Counted from the stretch's first letter, positions 35,066-45,726 are shown. The stretch: DNA of 64,000 nt from Brassica napus (GCF_020379485.1 NC_063449.1:36267473-36331472), one strand, 5' to 3'. Notes: generated by a model from the sequence alone, not told the origin. Translations and numbers: made by a program.

Positions 35066-36741
35066 TCACAGGTAAACTTACGGTTGTGTTAGACAATTCC
35101 TTGTTTATCGCCGAAAGTGACACCCCTGTCATTCCATTTCGTTTGAATGAGGACTTGCACATCCTCGGGAAGTTGACATAAGCTTCTTCAACAGGTTCTC
35201 TGAACGCCAATCCTAGCTTAGGAATTGCCTCGAATGCAAGAAGTTAAACACAAAATTTATAAAATACCATCAGTAAATAACAATAGCAATCAAGTCATTA
35301 ATGGGATTTTGCATACCTCTAGTGGAACACAGAAACCCGGAAGCGGCTATAATGTATTCTCTTTCACCACCCCTCCGAAATGCTTCATTGTGTGAGAGAT
35401 CTCCTTCAGCATGTAATCATAAGAGAATCTCCCCCATGGAAAGGACTTACACAAGTCAAGATCATCCACTGCTCTCTGGAAAACCTCCAACACAGGATTA
35501 GCCTTGTGTCCAACCTTCGTTTGCGCGCAAACAGCAGAAGCTAAGAAGAATAGAACCGCCATCTTCAGTCTGTCTTTGTGGGGTCCCATGTTCACGAGCT
35601 TCTTCTTAACATCCTCCAACCTTCTAAGTTTTCCTTCCTTGAAATGTCGATCAACGAACTTCGTCCCACCAAGCTTTTTGTAGCCGAGAGAATAGTTGTG
35701 GCAGAATAGCCCAGATATCAAACTGTGTTCCCTCAGCCCATAACGGATGGCAACGCCATTCACAATGAACCACACTTCTCTCCGCCTCTCGTAACCGGCA
35801 GTACGCAGCTACAACATCCACATACCATGAACCCTGTGGTTGTTCTCGCTTTTCATGTGGAAAATGTGTATGAATTGAGGATGCTCCGTGAACCAGTTCC
35901 ACTCCGCGTTAGACAGCTTTGGTTTCAGATTGCTTAGCGTCTTAATCGCACTAGCTATCATGCACCTCGTCCCTAGATTTTTTTTTTTGTACTCAGATGG
36001 CTTGAAGAACATTATGGTTGGTTTGATTGCCTCGGGTGCCTCATTTCCATCCAAATCCTGCAAGTTATATCCAAGTTATATCCAAGTTATACTAAATTTA
36101 TACTCAAGTTATACTAAAGTTATACTAACGCATACCAAAGTAATACCAAAACTGACAGTTTTTCCAATAGTTCTCCTAGTATTACTAACATTAACTCACT
36201 CGATTTACTACTTGTCCCTAATCATATGTTACGACTTCAATTCAAACTCATTGATAATTTGTTACCTGGGGTTCAGGTGGATTCCCATTCTCGTTTGCTT
36301 CCTCTTCTCCTTCTCCATTTGCTTGTTCTTCTTCCGAACGTGCATTCACTTCGTTCTCTCCATCTAGAGGTTCTTCTTCAGAATCTTCATGGTCCTCGTT
36401 AGAACTCTCCTTCTCTCCATCTGATTTTTCTTGTTCTTCTTCAGAAGCCTCATTCACTTCATCTCCAGAAGCGGTTTCCTCATTCTCTTCATCTCCAGAA
36501 GCGGTTTCCTCATTCTCTTCATCTCCAGGACCTTTGTTCAGTGTCGTCGGAGCAGCTTCTGCAACCACATTAAACGGCTTTGTCATCTCCGCTGTATTCT
36601 CAGACGAGTCCTTTCTCGTTTTCTCCGTCGAAACATCTGTCGTCTTTGTCTTCTCCATCGAGACATCTGTCGTCTTTGCCATCGATTCATCCGTCGTCTT
36701 TGCCGTCGATTCAACAACCTTCACCGGCACTACAAGAAAAC

Positions 36742-37170
36742 ACACCGAATTCCGACGGAGGTTCCGACGGACACCAAGGTCGTCAGAAATTTGTGACGGA
36801 ATACTGACAAATTTCCGACCAAATCCAAAAAAATTAAGTCGTCGGAATTCCGTCGGCCATTTCCGACGGAATTCCGACGAAATATGGTTCGTCGAAATCT
36901 TCCGACGACTTTTCGACGACATTCCGATAAAAAATGTAACTGTTGTAGTCGTCGGAAGTTCGTCGGTACATTCCGACGAATTTCCGACGACATTCCGATT
37001 AACAGCAAAGTCGTCGGAATTCCGTCGGTATTTTCCGACGGAATTCCGACGAACCATGTGACCGTTGCCGACAAATATATATGACCGTTGTACAGCCGTT
37101 TGAGATTGGACAATACCGACGGAATTCCGACGGACTGCTTTACATCCGTCGGCAATTCGTCGGAAAGTCG
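36742..37170. repeat. CACTA 2 left subterminal repeats
   Basis: Many TTCCGACGAA/TTCGTCGGAA copies in both orientations, ending just before the TNP2 TATA box. Long frames in several phases here are artefacts of the repeats. Confidence 0.88.
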
Positions 37171-37193
37171 TCGGAGGTCCGTAAGCAATTTCC

Positions 37194-37200
37194 TATAAAT
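37194..37200 (+). promoter_or_regulatory. TATA box of CACTA 2 TNP2
   Basis: TATAAAT about 80 bp before the ATG at 37278, followed by a CT-rich leader. The subterminal binding array abuts it upstream, so a protein bound there could affect transcription, as known for En/Spm. Confidence 0.7.
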
Positions 37201-37277
37201 ACAACCCCTCCTCATTCAACTCATTCACACTTCATTCTCTCTTCATTCTCTTTAGTCATAACAATTCCGTGAAAATC

Positions 37278-40200
37278 ATGTCTTCAGAAGTTTATTATCG
37301 TTCGTGGATGGATAAACCTCATTTGGATCCGAACACCAATTTGCTTACGGAAGAATACGTTCAAGGGATTGGAGAATTCATGAGGCTTGTTCAACAGCAA
37401 CCGGATGCAAAAAGTGGTATGTTAAGATGTCCCTGCTCTTCTTGCAATAATAATAAGGTTATAAAAGAATTTGATGTTTGGACTCATTTGTATATGAAAG
37501 GGTTTTCACGTAATTATAAAGTTTGGTACCTTCATGGGGAAACTGGTTATGAATATGGTAGTACTAGCGAACCTCAGCCTGTTAGTGAACCTCAGCCTGA
37601 TATTAGGTTAGAAGAATCTAGAACGGATATAGATTATGGTGTAGGTACTGAGCAGATGGTACATGATCATTATAGAGGGGAAGAACCAAACCCCGAGTCT
37701 AGGAGGATTTTTGACATGTTGGATGCAGGAAAACAACCTTTGTATCAAAATTGTAGAGATGGTCATTCAGTCTTATCATCTGCAACTAGATTAATGGGTA
37801 TTAAGACAGACTATAATTTGGCTGAAGAATGTATGGATGCGATTACTGATTTTGTCAAAGGTATTCTACCTGAGGATAACCTTGCACCGGGTTCATACTA
37901 CGAGGTTCAGAAACTTGTTGCAGGTCTTCAACTACCGTATGAAGTGATAGATGTATGTATTGACAACTGCATGATCTACTGGAGAGCGGATGAGACACGG
38001 AATGTATGCAAATTTTGTGGGAAACCTCGTTATCAGGAGACGAGGGGAAGAGTTCCGATCCCATTCAAAAGAATGTGGTATTTGCCTTTGACGGAAAGAT
38101 TGAAGAGGTTGTATCAGTGTGAGCGCACAGCAAAAGCAATGAGATGGCATGCAGAGCATTCCACAAATGGTGAGATTAGACATCCTTCAGATGCAAAGGC
38201 TTGGAAACATTTCCAGTCAACATATCCAGAATTTGCGGAAGAGAGAAGAAATGTTTATCTTGGATTATCTACTGATGGTTTCAGCCCATTTGGAAAGCAT
38301 GGAAGGCAGTATTCTCTATGGCCAGTTATTGTGACACCGTACAACTTACGGCCGAGCTTGTGCATGCGACGAGAGTTTTTGTTTCTCTCAATTCTCGTCC
38401 CCGGGCCAGATCATCCTAAAAGATCACTAGATGTGTTTCTTCAACCACTAATATATGAGTTGCAACAACTATGGGCGCATGGTTTTGAGACATACGATGT
38501 TTCGCGCAAAGAAAACTTTCAGATGCGGGCAGTACTTATGTGGACAATAAGTGACTTTCCAGCATATGGTATGTTATCTGGATGGACAACACATGGGAAG
38601 CTATCATGTCCATATTGTCAAGATGACACAGATGCTTTCCAACTAAAGAACGGAAGGAAAACGTGTTGGTTTGACTGTCACAGACGATTTCTACCACCTG
38701 ATCATCCATACCGCAGGAGTAAGACTTCGTTTACGAAGAACAAGCAGGTGTTTGATGGTCCACCTGAGGAAGTTAGTGGGAAAGATTTGTTGAAGCAGTT
38801 TAGGTATTTTGATGCAGAAAGGACGCCAGATGTAGGTGGACATGAAAACATTCGAGTCAATGCGGTTGGAGAGCTACATAACTGGCACAAAAAGAGTATT
38901 TTCTGGGATCTGCCATATTGGGAGAGTCATCTATTGCGGCATAATTTAGATGTCATGCATATTGAGAAGAACTTCTTCGATAATCTGATGAACACAGTCC
39001 TTAACATCCAAGGTAAAACGAAGGATAATTTGAAGTCAAGGTTGGATTTAGTCGATATTTGTGATCGTTCTGAACTTCACGTTGATGAGAACGGTACGGC
39101 CCCTTTTCCCATTTATCGGCTAGATGGTGCTAGAAAAGAAGAGTTCTTTGATTGGATTACAGATAAAGTGAAATTTCCTGACGGATATGCATCAAATTTG
39201 GGAAACTGCGTTGATAGAAGCGAAGGAAAGTTTACTGGCTTGAAGAGTCATGATTGTCATGTAATTATGCAGCGCCTCCTTCCGTTTGCTTTTTCAGCAT
39301 TATTGCCACGTAATGTTCATGAAGCAATTGCAGGTATATTATATTTTTACAATTTAATTTATTTTTATATTTAACAATTATGCTTATAAAAACTTAATAC
39401 TTACGAAAATTATGTCTTTTATCTATGTAGGGATTAGTGTTTTCTTCCGCGACTTATGCAGCAGAGTAGTGACTGAAGAGGGTATTAATAATTTGAAGAC
39501 AAACGCACCAGTCAGCATGTGCAACCTTGAGAAGATATTTCCTCCATCATTCTTTGATGTAATGGAACATCTTGCTATTCATCTCGCAAGAGAATTGGAA
39601 CTTGGTGGTCCTGTGCAGTACAGATGGATGTATATTTTTGAGCGTTATATGCATCATCTGAAGAAGATGGTCAAAAATCAAAGCAGGGTGGAAGGATCTA
39701 TAGTGGCACAGGTGATCAATGAAGAAACTGCAATCTTTGCTGAAAATTATTTTCCACCAGAAGTGCATACAAAACACCGAAGACCTGCTCGGCATGATGA
39801 TAGAGGGGAGAGAGCAACATATCATGTTACTGTCCCAAGCATGTTCAAGGAAATAGGACGACTTAGTGGAAAATTCACGAAGCGGAGACTTACGGACACT
39901 GAGCACGCTCATTTGCAAACATATTTGCTCACCAACTGTGAAGATGTTCTACAATATGAGAGGTAAAAATATTTATTCATTTATTGTTAGATTAATATTC
40001 AATAATTTTATTTCATATTGATAATATTTTTGTATATAGTGTATATATGGCGGAGTTGCGTATGACTCACAGGCATGCAACAGAAGATGAGCTTCGACAA
40101 CTTAGAGATAACGGATTTGCTGCGTGGCTTCGTAGTTATGTGAGTCATATATCATATTACCCTATGCAAATGATTAGTTTAAATTTAATATATATAAACT

Positions 40201-40977
40201 AATTAATTTTGCAATCATATATGTTTTTAATTTATAGGTGAATGATGGTTTGGCCAGAGGTCTTGTGTTCGATGATTGGATACGCGAATTTGTGCAGGGA
40301 CCAAACTATGTGGTCAAATCATATCCTAAATTTTGTACGCGAGGATATGCATTCACAAGGAAAGGTCATTCTAAGACAACATATGATGCTGGTGTTTCAT
40401 CTTCTTCTGGTGACGATGTCTACTACGGCAACATAAAAGAAATATTGGAAATCCAATTTCCTGGAATGGTTGGATTGCGTTGTGTAGTATTCTATTGTGA
40501 TTGGTATGACACCACCCCAGATAGAGGAGTGAAGATTGATGCGTTTGGTGTTACATCAGTTCATTCGCGGCGGAAACTTCAATATTATGATCCCTTCATT
40601 CTTGGTTCGCAAGCTGATCAGGTATGTCAATCTATTCATAATTTTTTACCAATATAATTAATTAATGTTATATATTTTACTAATACTTGTATAATTGATA
40701 TGTATAGGTGTGCTACATCAGTTACCCTCGGGTGACGTACAGAGACGATCCATGGGTTACTGTAACGCAAATCAACCCAAGAGGACGAGTGGATGGAACT
40801 TCTGATGATGATGAACCATTGCAACCAGAGTCTACCAGCAACGCCCAGGCAGTTGAAGATTTGGAAAATGTTCAACTCGTTGAGAATTTGACTGTGTTTG
40901 GACATGATGCTGTCGTACATTCAGAGCCGGAAGCCGAGGTTGGGGAGTTTGATGAAGATTCAGAAGATTCTGATTAG
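37278..40977 (+). CDS. TNP2-type CACTA transposase, intact
   Basis: Five exons (37278-39333, 39431-39962, 40040-40139, 40238-40621, 40708-40977) with consensus introns sum to 3342 nt, 1113 residues, without any stop. The domains in order are the transposase-associated N-terminal domain (SWMDKPHLDP ... RCPCSSCNNN, residues about 8-85); Transposase_21 in the rest of exon 1 (GLSTDGFSPFGKHGRQYSLW, CPYCQDDTDAFQL, HNLDVMHIEKNFFDNLMN); DUF4218 in exon 2 (NLEKIFPPSFFDVMEHLAIH, RYMHHLKKMVKNQSRVEGSI); and DUF4216 in exon 4 (GLRCVVFYCDWYD). The tail is acidic. The start is the first ATG after the TATA box; an in-frame GTG 9 bp earlier is not needed. TNP2 proteins bind the terminal repeats and cut the element. 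It is the intact counterpart of the broken copy in CACTA 1. Confidence 0.92.
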
Positions 40978-41002
40978 TTTTTTTTTTTTTTTTTTTTTTA
41001 TG

Positions 41003-41160
41003 GTCCGTCGGAAATCCCTCGCAATATACCGACGACAACGGGTTTCATTGAAAATTGGAAAGTTCGTCGGTATTTCGTCGGAAAATACCGACGACATTCC
41101 GACGAACTTGTCCAGTTCGTCAAAATGTCGTCGGTATTTTCCGACGAAATACCGACGACA
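41003..41160. repeat. Internal TCCGACGA array downstream of TNP2
   Basis: Copies of the subterminal motif, partly inverted (TTTCGTCGGAAAATACCGAC and neighbours), lie directly after the TNP2 stop codon and a T-run. Function unknown. Confidence 0.8.
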
Positions 41161-41502
41161 TGTTTTTCTATTAAGTTTCAATCATTAAAATCTATAAATT
41201 TAGATGCCAAAACTATGAAAATAACACATAATAAGTGTTTAGTATAGTATTAGATCGCAACCGTTCAAATATAACAACTCATTAAAATATTTATGTATGC
41301 ATATCATTGTTTTCATAACATCTCATCTTAACATTATATACTTATACAATCATATTTATATAAGCTTACACTACAAAAAATGTTGTTGTGTAAAATCGTG
41401 TTATAAAACATTTTTATTGTTAAATCTTTATGCAAATACTATATATATTATCAAAGATTTGGATTTTGCATTTAGAAACTTGAAATCAACACCCTAAACA
41501 CT

Positions 41503-41690
41503 AAGTCGTCGGAATTCCGTCGGAATATACCGACGGAATGTGTCTGTCGGAAAATACTGACGGACACATTCCGTCGGAATTTCAATTAGCCCGGGAGAAC
41601 CAAACCGCTTGAAAATTTTCGCGAATCGGCATTTGGTATATTTTAATTATACCGACGGAATACCGACGAACCCGTGTCCGTCGGAATCCT
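41503..41690. repeat. Internal TCCGACGA array at the TNP1 promoter
   Basis: A second internal cluster (GTCGGAATTCCGTCGG, TACCGACGGAA) stops a few bases before the TATA box of the TNP1-like gene. This mirrors the arrangement before TNP2 and suggests shared control by a repeat-binding protein. Confidence 0.78.
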
Positions 41691-41694
41691 CGGA

Positions 41695-41702
41695 TATAAA
41701 AA
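41695..41702 (+). promoter_or_regulatory. TATA box of CACTA 2 TNP1-like gene
   Basis: TATAAAAA followed by a CT-rich leader to the first exon end at 41863. Confidence 0.65.
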
Positions 41703-41861
41703 AACCCTTCTTCTTCCTTCTTCCTATCTCCGCGGCCTCTCTCTCACAAAACGGAAAACCCGGCGATTTCACCCCCTCTCCGGCGATTCCGGCCTTTCTC
41801 CACCTCTCTTCACCGGCGAATCCTCTCCTCACCCTCATATCTCTTCCCCAAACCCCAAATC

Positions 41862-44112
41862 ATGTAAGAATCATCCCAAACCTTCTTTTTTTTCAATTGT
41901 TTAGGGTTTTGGAAGTTGATCTCGGATTTTAGGTTGTTTGATTGAAAATTTTAGGATTGAATGGATAGTTTAGGTTATATAAGTTAGGATTGTTGTTTGG
42001 ATTGTTGTTTTAGTTTTTTTTGGAACATTTTTTTATTTTTAAAAACGTTTTTTGTTTTTAAAAACGTTTTGTGATTTTTTAAAACGTTTTGTGATTTTTA
42101 AAAACGTTTTTTGATTTTTAAAAACGTTTTGTGATTTTTTAAAACGTTTTTTTATTTTTAAAAATGTTTTTCAAGTTTCCAGTAATGAAATATATATAAT
42201 AAAACGTTTTTAAATTTTTTTTAAAATATTTAACAACATTTTTCTATATTTATAAATTTTTTATAATTTTGTATACATATATATATATATATAAATCATG
42301 TATAATAAAAATTTTAAAATTTTTTATAATTTTTTATAAGTTTCCACTAATAAACTATGTATAATAAAACGTTTTTAAAAAAAAAAATATAAATATTTAA
42401 CAACATTTTTCTTCATATATAAATTTTTAACAACATTTTTCTATATTTATAAATTTTTTATAATTTTGTATAATATATATATATAAAAGGTTTAATAGTT
42501 TTTTTTAAAACGTTTATAAAACCTTTTGTAAATATATAAATGAAAACATTAAAAATAGAAATGATTTGAAAATATGTTTGATGGGTTAATTTTTTTTTTT
42601 AGGGCCGAGGATGAAGCCCGCCCCGCAGCCCGTCTTCGACGTAGTTCGGTGAGCAGTTCCCGTGCATCGGGATCGTCTCATGACTCGGTTCCCGCATATA
42701 TTCCCGCTCCAGCTCCCTCAGCCCCTCACGCTGCCCCTCACGCTGCTGCTCAACAGGATCCGGGGGTCATGCCGGTTCATCTATTGGTTCAACAACCAGG
42801 TCGAGAGCATCTCCCGTTTCTCCAAACCAACCCACGACGAGGCCATAGCACTTGGTTAGTATTTTTTTTATTTGTACCGTTATATTTTTTCCTTTAATTA
42901 ACTTGCTAACTTGTATTTTTTTTAAAGGTTCACCAAGTCGAAAAATGGCATTAGCCGGAGCATCAACCAGATGATGTACTCCATGCTCCGTTTTGGATAT
43001 CCAAAGTGGAGTGTGATCCCTTCCGACGAACGAGAGTTGTGGTTTCGTCAGTTCGCGGTATAGTAACTCTTCATTTTTTTAAAGTTTGAACATTTTTTTA
43101 AATATATTTACTTATTAAATTGTGTTTGTTTTGTAGCAAGAGTTCAACTGGCACTCCGATCTTACGGAAACAGTCCGTAAGAAATTCAACGAAAAGGCCA
43201 TGGACTCTTACACAAAGCAGATAAACTCGTGGAAGACAGTTTGGCAGAAGAACAAGAAGCCACGGTTCATCAACGGGTCGGTGTGGGAGCAGTTGATAGC
43301 TCATTGGGAGAAGGAAGAAACTGCAGAGACGTCTTCTAGGAACTCCAGGAACCGGAAGAGCGATCGTGGCGGGAAAGGTATGTATGTGCACAACCTCGGC
43401 GCTTGCTCTATGTCTACTAAGGAGGATGAACTTGTAAGTTTTTTATTATTATTTATCTTTATATTTTTTAAATAAATATTTTATATATTTCTTGGCTAAT
43501 AATGGCGGTTTTTTTAGATCGAAGCAAATGACGGTAATCCCGTTGATCGTCTACAACTCATTAAGGTGGCTCACACTAACAAGACGACGGGTCAAATTCA
43601 GGACCCCGTGATCAAAGGTGTAGTTGATTTGGTGGAAGCTGAAATAGTTTCCCAATCTCAGCCTCTCTCTGATGACGGCGACTCCACGGGAGCTTCAACC
43701 AACCTGTCTCTATTGCAAATAAATGAGATGGTTGAAAAGGTAATTTTTTTTATTATTATATTTTTTTAATAATGTCGATTACTTACTTGTCCCTATTTAC
43801 TTACTTTAAATATTTTTGTAGGCGGTTCCTAAAAGGAAAGGAGGCCGTTTAGTTGGGTTGGCCCGTCGTGCTTCTTCGTATCCGGCATCTTCTTCACAAG
43901 CTCCGTATGCCGATCCCATGATTCTCGAGGAGCTACATGACAAAGATGAACGGATTGGGGCATTGGAGGAGCAGAACACCACTATCCTTTCCGAGAATGC
44001 CACTATCCGTTCGGAGAATGCCACTATCCTTGCTGAGTTGGCATCCCAGAAGAAGTTCAACACCGAGATTATGCAGAAGCTAGATCGTTTGATGTCTTCG
44101 AGTTCATCTTAG
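41862..44112 (+). CDS. TNP1-like (Transposase_24) CACTA accessory protein, start codon split by intron
   Basis: Exon 1 contributes only AT (41862-41863) before GTAAGAATC; exon 2 begins with G at 42603, so the ATG is formed by splicing and reads [16 protein letters not shown]. Exons 42603-42854, 42928-43057, 43137-43433, 43518-43739 and 43822-44112 follow. The total is 1194 nt, exactly 398 codons including the stop. The conserved core is [56 protein letters not shown] and [16 protein letters not shown], as in the plant Ptta/En/Spm transposase family. The C-terminus is a coiled coil with repeated ENATI units. It probably binds the subterminal repeats and cooperates with TNP2. The large first intron is extremely AT-rich with AAAACGTTTT repeats. 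Confidence 0.85.
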
Positions 44113-44324
44113 TTTATTTCGGCTTTTTAAAACTTTCGGAATGTTTTTTTTTTTATTTCGGTTTGTATGAATTTTAAACTTTATGAATGTTTTTTCCCTA
44201 TTTCGGTTTTTATGAATTTAAATTTTATAATATTATTAGTTTTAAATTTCTGATTTTTTAAATTTATTAATATCAAAAAATATATAAAAATGCAAAATTA
44301 ATTTGAAAAAAAAATGGGTATATA

Positions 44325-44796
44325 CCGACGGACAGTGGTCGTCGGAATATACCGACGGACATATATCCGTCGGAATATACCGACGGACATATATCCGTCG
44401 GAATTTCCGACGAACCTCGTTCGTCGGAATTTACCGACGGACAACGGTCGTCGGTATATTCCGACGACCACTGTCCGTCGGTAAATTCCGACGAACGAGG
44501 TTCGTCGGAATGCACCGAGGAACACTCTACGTCGGAAGTGTCCGAGGAACGTTCTCCGTCGGTACGTAGTTTTTCCGATGAACTCTGGTCTCGTGTATCC
44601 GCATCGTAATATCGTCGGAAGTTCGTCAGAATGACGTTTCTCGGTATTCGTCAGAAAGTCGTCGGAAGTTCTGACGAAATTCCGACGAATTTTTTTTTTC
44701 CGACGAAACGATACCGACGGACGGGTTCGTCAGAAATTCGTCGGAATCGGTCTATTCCGACGAATTTCCGACGATTTCGGCCATCAGAATCCCCCT
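44325..44796. repeat. CACTA 2 right subterminal repeats
   Basis: Dense TACCGACGGACA and TTCGTCGGAA motifs in both orientations up to the right terminus, including a long palindrome. Confidence 0.88.
44405..44510. repeat. Long near-perfect palindrome in CACTA 2 subterminal region
   Basis: The arms 44405-44454 and 44461-44510 (50 nt each) pair with only two mismatches around a TATATT loop. The left arm starts TTCCGACGAACCTCG and the right arm ends CGAGGTTCGTCGGAA. Confidence 0.85.
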
Positions 44797-45468
44797 GTTT
44801 TCTTGTAGTGCGCCCTCGTTTCACTCTCCTCCGTCGTCGTCTTCTCCACATTTTCTCCGGAGCCCGTCTTTGCAAACTTCACTCTCGGAGCCTCTTCCTC
44901 CGTTGGATTATCCTTCCTCTTACCCCGTCGCGTTTCGACCACCATCGCAATCGGAAGATTTCACCGGATTCTATCTCGATTCTCACCGAATCAAGCTCGA
45001 TTTTGGAAACTAGGGTTCTTCTTTTCGCTCGTGAGGAAAGAAAGAAAAAGAGGAGAGAAATGAGTTTTAAAATTTCGATAAATTGGATCTCGAAATACAT
45101 TGAGAGGGTTTGCTAAAACCGACAGCTTTGGTTTGGTTTTGAGGGATTGGTTTGGTTGGTTAGTATGGTTACACGGTTTGACAATTCGGTTCAATTGATT
45201 TGCCCATACAAACGGGTCGGGTCGGGGCGGATGGGTTATATCCTGGTACAACTTGTAAATACTTCAACTATTCCCAAGGTTTTATGTCATTTCCGTATTT
45301 TCCGAATTAAAGAAAAAAACTTTTTTTTTCTGTTTATTAGAGTGTCTAATAGAAATTGGATTATCACATTTGGGAGCACCAGTGGTGATGACTCCATAAA
45401 TTTCCGACGAATTTTGTCGCCGTCGAAATTTCCGTCAGAATGTTTCATGTTTTCTTGTAGTAGTGATA

Positions 45469-45721
45469 TGAAGACTGAACATATTCATGTTTAAAATATA
45501 ATATAATTTCTTCTTGATTTTTTTTTTGGGTTTCTAGAGAATGATATGAATAGAAAATTGAGTATATGTAAATTTTTAGCTAGGGCTTATAAAAATGTAT
45601 AGCAAAACATTACAAAGAACTAGAACATTTAGTCTAGTACTCTATTTAGGTAGCGTGACCAGATGCAGAGCAGACCAAAACAGGTAGGCTCTGTCCACAA
45701 GTTTGATTAAAGAAAACGCAT
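45469..45721. other. Unique sequence between CACTA 1 and the next insertion
   Basis: No gene or repeat recognised. With 47371-47620 it is part of the original intergenic DNA. Confidence 0.4.
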
Positions 45722-45726
45722 AAATT

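Larger units (their letters stand above)
36728..44810 (+). mobile_element. CACTA element 2 (apparently intact, 8083 bp)
   Basis: The termini are CACTACAAGAAAAC (36728-36741) and GTTTTCTTGTAGTG (44797-44810), perfect inverted repeats of 14 bp. Subterminal arrays of TTCCGACGAA follow at both ends. Both genes of the En/Spm layout are on + and open: TNP2 (37278-40977) and a TNP1-like gene (41862-44112). The bases just outside are CGG and CGC, an imperfect 3-bp duplication. It sits in the first exon of a DUF1985 gene; the frame on either side joins when it is removed. It may be autonomous. The internal AT-rich part 42000-42590 is an intron of the second gene. Confidence 0.92.
34376..44945 (-). pseudogene. 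DUF1985 (ULP-related) gene split by CACTA 2
   Basis: The start is at 44945, right of CACTA 2 (MVVETRRGKRKDNPTEEEAP). The exon runs to 44811 (TEESETRA), is interrupted by CACTA 2, and resumes in frame at 36727 (PVKVVESTAKTTDE) with an acidic repeat region to about 36265. The DUF1985 domain lies in 36063-35318 (RCMIASAIKTLSNLKPKL, then REVWFIVNGVAIRYGLREHS, MAVLFFLASAVCAQTKVGHK and PWGRFSYDYMLKEISHTMKH). TAG at 35809-35811 and TAG at 35347-35349 break it. Later exons follow near 35230-35085 (KLGLAFREPVEEAYVNFPR) and 34815-34376, ending in a coiled coil and a basic tail; a frameshift lies near 34718. No Ulp1 cysteine-protease domain is seen. Such genes ride on Mutator-like elements; function is unknown. 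Confidence 0.8.
28521..45394. mobile_element. Mutator-like element carrying four genes (interrupted by CACTA 2)
   Basis: The left tip GAGTCATCACCTCTGGTGC and the complement of the right tip, GAGTCATCACCACTGGTGC, form a terminal inverted repeat of 25 bp with two mismatches. CATAAATTT flanks both ends (28512-28520 and 45395-45403), a perfect 9-bp target duplication, and the flanking sequence on both sides is CACTA 1. Contents are a MuDR-type transposase (+), two GRF zinc-finger genes (+) and a DUF1985 gene (-). Without the nested CACTA 2 it is about 8.8 kb. The gene set recalls the Arabidopsis/Brassica Mutator elements that carry ULP-like genes (Kaonashi); the protease domain itself is not seen here. 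Bases 28521-29383 hold no coding region. Confidence 0.9.
20276..45465 (-). mobile_element. CACTA element 1 (old, inactive; host of nested insertions)
   Basis: The left terminus is CACTACAAGAAAAC (20276-20289). The right terminus is GTTTTCTTGTAGTAGTG (45449-45465), the expected inverse plus a GTA duplication in the tip. ATA lies directly outside both ends (20273-20275 and 45466-45468), the 3-bp target duplication of CACTA transposons. Its genes run on minus. It is interrupted by an LTR-type insertion (23655-27221) and by a Mutator-like element (28521-45394). Without these it is about 4.7 kb. Frameshifts, an internal deletion that fuses its two genes and a mutated TATA box mean it is not autonomous. 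Confidence 0.88.

Noticed and set aside
36534..37061. Long open frames on both strands at the left end of CACTA 2
   Set aside because: The TTCCGACGAA repeats lack stops in several phases; no domain, no codon pattern, and they span the element border.
41609..41932. 107-codon frame at the start of the TNP1-like transcript
   Set aside because: It overlaps the binding array, TATA box and 5' leader and ignores the GTAAGAATC donor; the spliced ATG frame is better supported.
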